A stretch of 10,187 nt of DNA, taken from positions 1 to 10,187 of the forward strand of contig CAUSFO010000062.1 of NCBI GenBank assembly GCA_963530895.1, in the 5' to 3' direction. Numbering within the stretch: the first letter of the stretch is position 1; each line of letters opens with the position of its first letter. Of the stretch, positions 6,777 through 10,187 are shown in pieces. The position numbers and the translations under genes are program-made. Under the pieces are notes generated by a model. The model was not told where the DNA came from. It worked only from the letters and a program-made list of their open reading frames with translations, and did not search any database. Source of the stretch: JABCPE02 sp963530895. GTDB taxonomy: Bacteria > Bacteroidota > Bacteroidia > Flavobacteriales > Weeksellaceae.

Positions 6777-8159
6777 ATGAATTTCAGAATAGAAAAAGAC
6801 ACTATGGGAGAAGTGCAAGTCCCAGCCGAAAAATATTGGGGAGCACAGACTGAGCGTTCTAGAAACAATTTTAAAATCGGTGAGGAAGGCTCCATGCCTA
6901 GCGAAATCATAGAAGCATTTGCATACTTAAAAAAAGCCGCTGCCTATGCCAACTGTGATTTGGGCGTACTTCCTTTGGAAAAGCGAGATTTAATAGCCCA
7001 AGTCTGTGATGAAATTCTATCTGGAAAACTTTCCGACCAGTTCCCTTTGGTTATCTGGCAGACAGGCTCTGGAACTCAGTCAAACATGAATATAAATGAA
7101 GTAATCTCCAACAGAGCTCATGTATTAAACGGCGGAACTTTGGGCGAAAAATCTTCTATTCATCCCAATGATGATGTGAATAAATCCCAATCTTCCAATG
7201 ATACTTTCCCCACTGCTATGCATATCGCGGCGTACAAAAAATTGGTAGAAAAAACCTTTCCTGCGGTGGAACGACTAAGAGACTCTTTAGCTAAAAAATC
7301 AGAAGATTTCAAAGACATCATCAAAGTAGGAAGAACCCACCTAATGGATGCCACTCCCCTAACCCTTGGACAGGAATTTTCTGGGTATGCAGCACAGCTG
7401 GATTACGGACTAAAAGCCTTATCAAACACTCTGGAACACCTTAGAGAGCTGGCGCTGGGAGGGACTGCTGTAGGAACAGGGCTAAACGCTCCAAAAAACT
7501 ACGACACAAAAGTCGCAAAATACATTTCTGAATTTACTGGGCTTCCTTTCATCACCGCTCCGAATAAATTTGAGGCGCTTGCTGCCCATGATGCTATCGT
7601 AGAAAGCCATGGCGCACTGAAACAAATCGCGGTTTCATTATTCAAAATAGCACAAGATATCAGAATGATGGCTTCTGGCCCTAGAAGTGGCATTGGAGAA
7701 ATTTTCATCCCAGAAAACGAGCCTGGCTCTTCCATCATGCCAGGGAAAGTAAATCCCACTCAGCCAGAGGCAGTTACTATGGTCTGCGCCCAAATTCTTG
7801 GAAACGATACTACTATTTCTTTTGCAGGAACACAGGGACATTTTGAACTAAATGTTTTCAAACCTGTAATGGCTTACAATTTCCTACAATCAGCGCAACT
7901 TCTCGCGGATGCTTGCATCTCGTTTGATGAACACTGCGTATCAGGAATACTTCCTAATGAATTAAAAATCAAAAGTTTATTAGAAAACTCACTTATGCTT
8001 GTCACAGCGCTAAATCCTCACATCGGCTACGAAAACGCCGCAAAAATCGCTAAATCCGCTTATAACAACGGAACAAGCCTAAGAGAAGAGGCTATAAATT
8101 CGGGAATGCTCACTGGCGAAGAGTTTGACAGCTGGGTAAATCCCAAAGATATGATTTAA
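6777..8159 (+). CDS. fumC: Class II fumarate hydratase
   Basis: FumC interconverts fumarate and malate in the TCA cycle. It is the iron-independent homotetrameric class. The 460-aa protein is close to the 467 of E. coli FumC and collinear with it. It has the substrate loop TGSGTQSNMN (97-106), SSNDTFPT (139-146), catalytic H188 in GRTHLMD, and the superfamily signature GSSIMPGKVN (317-326) with the mobile-loop Ser318. H188 and S318 fall at the same numbers as in the E. coli enzyme. The start MNFRIEKDTMGEVQVP is the family start. Transcription is monocistronic, from the shared divergent region. The gene is complete up to a normal C-terminus, so whatever inserted downstream did not disrupt it. 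Confidence 0.97.
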   Translation: MNFRIEKDTMGEVQVPAEKYWGAQTERSRNNFKIGEEGSMPSEIIEAFAYLKKAAAYANCDLGVLPLEKRDLIAQVCDEILSGKLSDQFPLVIWQTGSGTQSNMNINEVISNRAHVLNGGTLGEKSSIHPNDDVNKSQSSNDTFPTAMHIAAYKKLVEKTFPAVERLRDSLAKKSEDFKDIIKVGRTHLMDATPLTLGQEFSGYAAQLDYGLKALSNTLEHLRELALGGTAVGTGLNAPKNYDTKVAKYISEFTGLPFITAPNKFEALAAHDAIVESHGALKQIAVSLFKIAQDIRMMASGPRSGIGEIFIPENEPGSSIMPGKVNPTQPEAVTMVCAQILGNDTTISFAGTQGHFELNVFKPVMAYNFLQSAQLLADACISFDEHCVSGILPNELKIKSLLENSLMLVTALNPHIGYENAAKIAKSAYNNGTSLREEAINSGMLTGEEFDSWVNPKDMI

Positions 8160-8178
8160 GTTTTTCATTAAACTATAA

Positions 8179-8214
8179 AAAAATCCATAAAACCAATTAG
8201 TTTTATGGATTTTT
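8179..8214. terminator. Strong bidirectional terminator shared by fumC and rep; contains the rep stop codon
   Basis: A perfect 15-bp stem (8179-8193 with 8200-8214) encloses a 6-nt loop. The minus-strand reading is followed by a run of seven T and the plus-strand reading by TTTTTGTTTT. It starts 20 nt after the fumC stop. The rep stop (8203-8205) and its last three codons lie in the right arm, so the hairpin is part of the rep coding end. Confidence 0.9.
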
Positions 8215-8991
8215 GTTTTCAAATGAATAATTGAATCCATAGGCATAATTTCCACTATTAATCTCTGCACGAATTCTTTTTAGATATTCATCAATTTTAG
8301 AAGGATAACTACTAGTAAGATTCATTTCTTCTACAAATTTTTGAATACTTATTGTTGTTCCATTGTACGGGATGAATTTAGATAACCAGAAAATGAAAGA
8401 TAGCGTTTTTGCACTTTTCAAATTCATTACAAAGTCATTTTCTAATTTTAAAAATTTACTCATATCCAATAAGCTTTCCATTGTTTTTTTATGCATATTG
8501 AACTGGATATATTGTTTATTTTTGTTCCATTTTACCGCTTCTATGAAAGGTACCAGCTCCACATCCCCTGTTTCTACATCATTGATGATTTGCCAGTTAA
8601 GGTTTGATAAATAAATAAATGCCTCGAAAAGCTCTCTGTTTTTTATGTCTTTATCAAGCTTTATCGATTTGAAATTCACTGTAAACCTAGCTCTTGTGTT
8701 TTCTGCCCAGTCTTGAAAAATATCTTCAAAACTCATTTGTCTAACAGGAGTTTCTACAATAATTCCAGGTAAAGACGCTTCTTTGATATACTTCTGCTGC
8801 TCATCTTTGACCGCACTAAGAATTACATTAATTATTTTGGTAGGCAAGAGAGTCAAATCCTTTTTCCTCATGAAACTATAAAGTCTCTCTGTATAAAGGA
8901 TTGTACGAATATTTGGATTATCCTTAAATTCTTGGATAATATCATAATTAATTTCTTCTATTTTTGTTTTTAAAATCTCTCTTTTTTCCAT
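8203..8991 (-). CDS. Rep_3-type (RepB-like) replication initiator protein
   Basis: A 262-aa protein resembling plasmid Rep_3 initiators, which bind origin iterons through two winged-helix domains and start replication. The clearest part is the C-terminal winged helix (about 190-250). A helix, LKSAKTLSFIFWLSKF, stands where the family has its RLYELL helix. It is followed by TTISIQKFVEEMNL and a recognition helix ending EYLKRIRAEIN, which corresponds to the family's FKRRVLxPAIKEIN. The middle (about 100-170, including VPFIEAVKW and YIQFNMHKK) fits the end of the first winged helix. The assignment is from remembered family pattern, not a search. The gene lies beside fumC, is last of three minus-strand cassette genes, and its stop is inside the terminator hairpin. 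No upstream iteron array is obvious in the 84-nt gap before it. Confidence 0.72.
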   Translation of the reverse strand: MEKREILKTKIEEINYDIIQEFKDNPNIRTILYTERLYSFMRKKDLTLLPTKIINVILSAVKDEQQKYIKEASLPGIIVETPVRQMSFEDIFQDWAENTRARFTVNFKSIKLDKDIKNRELFEAFIYLSNLNWQIINDVETGDVELVPFIEAVKWNKNKQYIQFNMHKKTMESLLDMSKFLKLENDFVMNLKSAKTLSFIFWLSKFIPYNGTTISIQKFVEEMNLTSSYPSKIDEYLKRIRAEINSGNYAYGFNYSFENKNP

Positions 8992-9001
8992 GGAAATTTT
9001 A

Positions 9002-9077
9002 TATATTTGTATTGCAAAAATGATTTCTACGAAATCTTAATTAAACCGCCAATCTATTTGATTTGTGCGGTTTTTTT
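9002..9077 (+). ncRNA. Possible small antisense RNA unit opposite the rep leader
   Basis: TATATTTG (9002-9009) on the plus strand is a full -7 match and would start RNA near 9016. A hairpin with arms AAACCGC (9043-9049) and GCGGTTT (9067-9073) then runs into T7 (9071-9077). The strong U-tract is on the plus strand, although all genes here are on the minus strand, so the hairpin fits a plus transcript of about 60 nt better. It would be antisense to the gap between the 184-aa gene and rep. No -33 box is visible. Confidence 0.25.
9043..9073. terminator. Terminator-like hairpin between the 184-aa gene and rep
   Basis: A 7-bp G+C-containing stem AAACCGC/GCGGTTT has an inner AATC/GATT helix and a TATTT loop. 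Plus-strand RNA gets seven U. Minus-strand RNA, from the 184-aa gene, gets only UUUAAUU, so termination on that side would be weak and read-through into rep is likely. It starts only a few nucleotides past the 184-aa stop (9076-9078). Confidence 0.65.
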
Positions 9078-9630
9078 ATGGGTAATCTTGTTCAGGTTCT
9101 GTTCCTGGTATACTCTCTGTTATCACTTTCTCTTTCAAAAAGAACATCTTCTCACTCAATGTTATTTCCAAAATGAAAGATTTTTGTTTTTCTTTCTGGT
9201 AATAAGTCAGTAATTCTTTTTTGGATTCAGCCAATATCTTATCAAAAAGCCATTCTGGAATTGTAATAAGAAGGGAGTTCCTTTTGATAATTGTCTTATT
9301 AGCAACAAACATATTTCTTATAATCTCATTGCCATTTCTTTCATATATTATTGGAATAAAAACACCTGTTCTTTTTTCATTATTCATGGTGGCCGTAAAA
9401 ATGGTGACAGCCCATTGTTCCTTTCCTATAATAGAGTTTTTATATTTTCCAATAATTTCTTTATTATCCTTTCGCCTCACAGAGTATGAAACCCACCTAT
9501 CAGGACTTTCAAACTTTTCGCATAAAAATCGATGAAATTTTTTTAGCCCTGTATTAATGTTATGATATATGACTACCCTGCCATTGGATAACTTCACAGC
9601 TGCTTCATATCTGTGATATGCTGAACTCAT
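9076..9630 (-). CDS. Hypothetical protein of the plasmid-like cassette
   Basis: I do not recognise this 184-aa protein. It has no signal peptide or membrane helix and is highly charged (many Lys, Arg, Glu). The first 115 residues look rich in beta-strands with short turns (for example KLSNGRVVIYHN, WVSYSVRRKDNK, WAVTIFTATM, VFIPIIYERNGNEII). They are followed by a helical stretch about 125-148 (EWLFDKILAESKKELLTYYQ) and a last strand-like segment (SFILEITLSEKMFFL). No catalytic motif is evident. Its ATG overlaps the stop of the upstream 143-aa gene by ATGA, so translation is probably coupled and the products may act together. The location between a predicted DNA-binding protein and a replication initiator suggests a role in plasmid maintenance or control, but that is context only. 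Confidence 0.75.
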   Translation of the reverse strand: MSSAYHRYEAAVKLSNGRVVIYHNINTGLKKFHRFLCEKFESPDRWVSYSVRRKDNKEIIGKYKNSIIGKEQWAVTIFTATMNNEKRTGVFIPIIYERNGNEIIRNMFVANKTIIKRNSLLITIPEWLFDKILAESKKELLTYYQKEKQKSFILEITLSEKMFFLKEKVITESIPGTEPEQDYP

Positions 9631-10058
9631 TTTGAAAGATTATATTTCTCCTCTAAAACATTCATTACTTCTTCAAAAAATTTCATTCGGGTATAACCTA
9701 TATCTCCTTGAATATATGCTTTATATACCAAGAAATCTTTAATGTAATCAACAGTTTCTTTACTCAGCATGATAGAAGTATCTTTACTCTTATGTTTTAC
9801 CTCTCTTCCTCGACGACCACTAACCAATTTTGTGGGAGTTTCGCCACGAGGAATATCGTATTTTGACTGCAAAATTTCTACTGCTTCTTCTATCGCAGAT
9901 GTGTTATTATAAGAGCGGTCTCCTAGTTCTACTACTTTGTACCTTCTAAGATTAATCAATCTATCCCAATCTTTTTCATACATACGACTACTGTAGCGTA
10001 CTAATCCCGTTTCTTCTTGTTTTAATAAAACATCTAATCCAAATATATTATCAGACAT
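9627..10058 (-). CDS. Tandem ribbon-helix-helix-like DNA-binding protein (predicted)
   Basis: I do not recognise a named family. The 143-aa protein contains an internal duplication: residues 23-69 and 95-141 align without gaps over 47 positions, with 12 identities. Both copies share YK, GD, a Tyr, the pair EE, and LxxKY(D/N). Each copy reads as a short strand (SSRMY; SIMLS), a helix, and a second helix ending in KY, the order of a ribbon-helix-helix unit. A basic linker lies between (RRGREVKHKSK, 82-92). Two units in one chain would form an RHH pseudo-dimer, as known for F-plasmid TraY. It is first of the cassette, overlaps the next gene by 4 bp, and starts beside a repeat-containing A+T-rich region it could bind. 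Autorepression, partition or replication control are all possible. Confidence 0.72.
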   Translation of the reverse strand: MSDNIFGLDVLLKQEETGLVRYSSRMYEKDWDRLINLRRYKVVELGDRSYNNTSAIEEAVEILQSKYDIPRGETPTKLVSGRRGREVKHKSKDTSIMLSKETVDYIKDFLVYKAYIQGDIGYTRMKFFEEVMNVLEEKYNLSK

Positions 10059-10072
10059 ATTAGTTATTTATT
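10059..10072 (+). repeat. 14-bp direct repeat, copy 1 (with copy 2 at 10118-10131)
   Basis: ATTAGTTATTTATT occurs at 10059-10072 and, identically, at 10118-10131, so the two copies are 59 bp apart. Copy 1 touches the start codon of the 143-aa gene. Copy 2 lies within the inverted repeat at 10112-10132. They flank the cassette promoter on both sides, which fits protein-binding sites. At 14 bp of near-pure A+T, chance is not excluded. Confidence 0.6.
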
Positions 10073-10083
10073 ACTTGTTTCGC

Positions 10084-10114
10084 CAAAAATAAAAATTTTT
10101 TCAAACATAACAAA
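10084..10114 (-). promoter_or_regulatory. Promoter of the plasmid-like three-gene cassette
   Basis: On the minus strand, TTTG (10111-10114), a 19-nt spacer and TATTTTTG (10084-10091) match the Bacteroidota promoter fully. The start site would be near 10077, giving a leader of about 19 nt before ATG 10058. The -33 box overlaps the left arm of the inverted repeat at 10112-10132. The host-type boxes suggest the cassette is adapted to Bacteroidota. Confidence 0.68.
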
Positions 10115-10132
10115 TAAATTAGTTATTTATTT
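10112..10132. repeat. Perfect inverted repeat over the cassette -33 box, candidate operator
   Basis: Arms AAATAAAT and ATTTATTT (8 bp each) pair exactly around TAGTT. The left arm overlaps the -33 TTTG of the cassette promoter, and the right half contains copy 2 of the 14-bp direct repeat. A repressor here would block transcription of all three genes. The tandem RHH-like protein is the obvious candidate ligand, by position only. Confidence 0.5.
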
Positions 10133-10150
10133 TAATTATTCCAATTAAAA
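10130..10150. repeat. Second perfect inverted repeat in the control region
   Basis: TTTTAATT and AATTAAAA pair exactly around ATTCC, the same 8-5-8 geometry as the adjacent repeat, with which it shares 3 bp. The arm sequence differs, so it is not a second copy. It may be structural or a chance palindrome in A+T-rich DNA. Confidence 0.35.
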
Positions 10151-10187
10151 AACAAATTATTTAAGATAATTAAGTTAAATACTTGAT

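Larger units (their letters stand above)
10059..10187. other. Very A+T-rich repeat-bearing control region, possible origin or operator
   Basis: Of these 129 nt only 18 are G or C (about 14%), well below the flanking genes. It holds the cassette promoter, two perfect 8-5-8 inverted repeats (10112-10132 and 10130-10150), a 14-bp direct repeat, and a short TTAAG repeat (10161-10165 and 10170-10174). Such composition suits a DNA-unwinding region beside a rep module, but I see no DnaA box or regular iteron array. No coding frame is apparent. The region continues beyond the window. Confidence 0.5.

Noticed and set aside
6710..6910. Upstream extension of the phosphodiesterase frame by 67 codons
   Set aside because: It would run into the start of fumC on the other strand and bury the lipoprotein signal peptide inside the protein. 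The promoter at 6729-6763 also lies downstream of the extended start.
9007..9213. 68-aa plus-strand frame starting in the rep gap
   Set aside because: It runs through the terminator hairpin and into the antisense of the 184-aa gene, and resembles no protein I know.
9221..9535. 104-aa hydrophobic plus-strand frame that looks like a small membrane protein
   Set aside because: It lies wholly opposite the 184-aa gene, has no promoter or leader of its own, and its hydrophobicity follows from A-rich codons read in reverse.
10161..10180. Short TTAAG repeats considered as iterons of the Rep_3 origin
   Set aside because: Only two 5-bp copies at 9-bp spacing are visible. Rep_3 iterons are usually longer and more numerous, though an array could lie right of the window.

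Overview
The window looks like chromosomal DNA of a low-G+C Flavobacteriia member, plausibly the Chryseobacterium/Weeksellaceae lineage. This rests on the protein sequences, A-rich leaders without Shine-Dalgarno sites, and several good matches to the Bacteroidota housekeeping promoter (-33 TTTG, -7 TAnnTTTG). It also fits a menaquinone-only respiratory gene set. No rRNA, tRNA, CRISPR array, riboswitch or insertion sequence was seen. All intergenic gaps are under about 160 bp, so no long gene-free stretch needs explaining.

Positions 1-8159 are ordinary housekeeping DNA. purD and guaA form a plus-strand purine operon (IMP branch and GMP synthesis). Converging on it is a minus-strand pair: menA (demethylmenaquinone synthesis) followed by a UPF0173 metallo-hydrolase. 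Divergent from menA is a DtxR/MntR-type metalloregulator with an FeoA-like C-terminal domain. The -33 box of its promoter sits exactly in the centre of a perfect palindrome, which suggests metal-dependent autoregulation. Next comes a minus-strand lipoprotein phosphodiesterase of the nucleotide pyrophosphatase (NPP) family. It is divergent from fumC (class II fumarase), and the two have overlapping promoters. Convergent gene pairs are separated by compact bidirectional terminators at 2955-2989, 5415-5446 and 8179-8214.

Positions 8179-10187 differ in character. Three minus-strand genes form a plasmid-like cassette: a 143-aa protein, then, after a 4-bp ATGA overlap, an unrecognised 184-aa protein, then a Rep_3-type (RepB-like) replication initiator. 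I read the 143-aa protein as two tandem ribbon-helix-helix-like repeats. In front of the cassette lies a roughly 86% A+T non-coding region with perfect inverted repeats and a 14-bp direct repeat. One inverted repeat overlaps the -33 box of the cassette promoter. The rep stop codon lies inside the terminator hairpin beyond fumC. The simplest reading is an integrated plasmid, or the replication module of a mobile element, inserted directly downstream of fumC, with its own DNA-binding repressor or partition-like protein. Only one edge of the cassette is in view, so integration as such is inferred.
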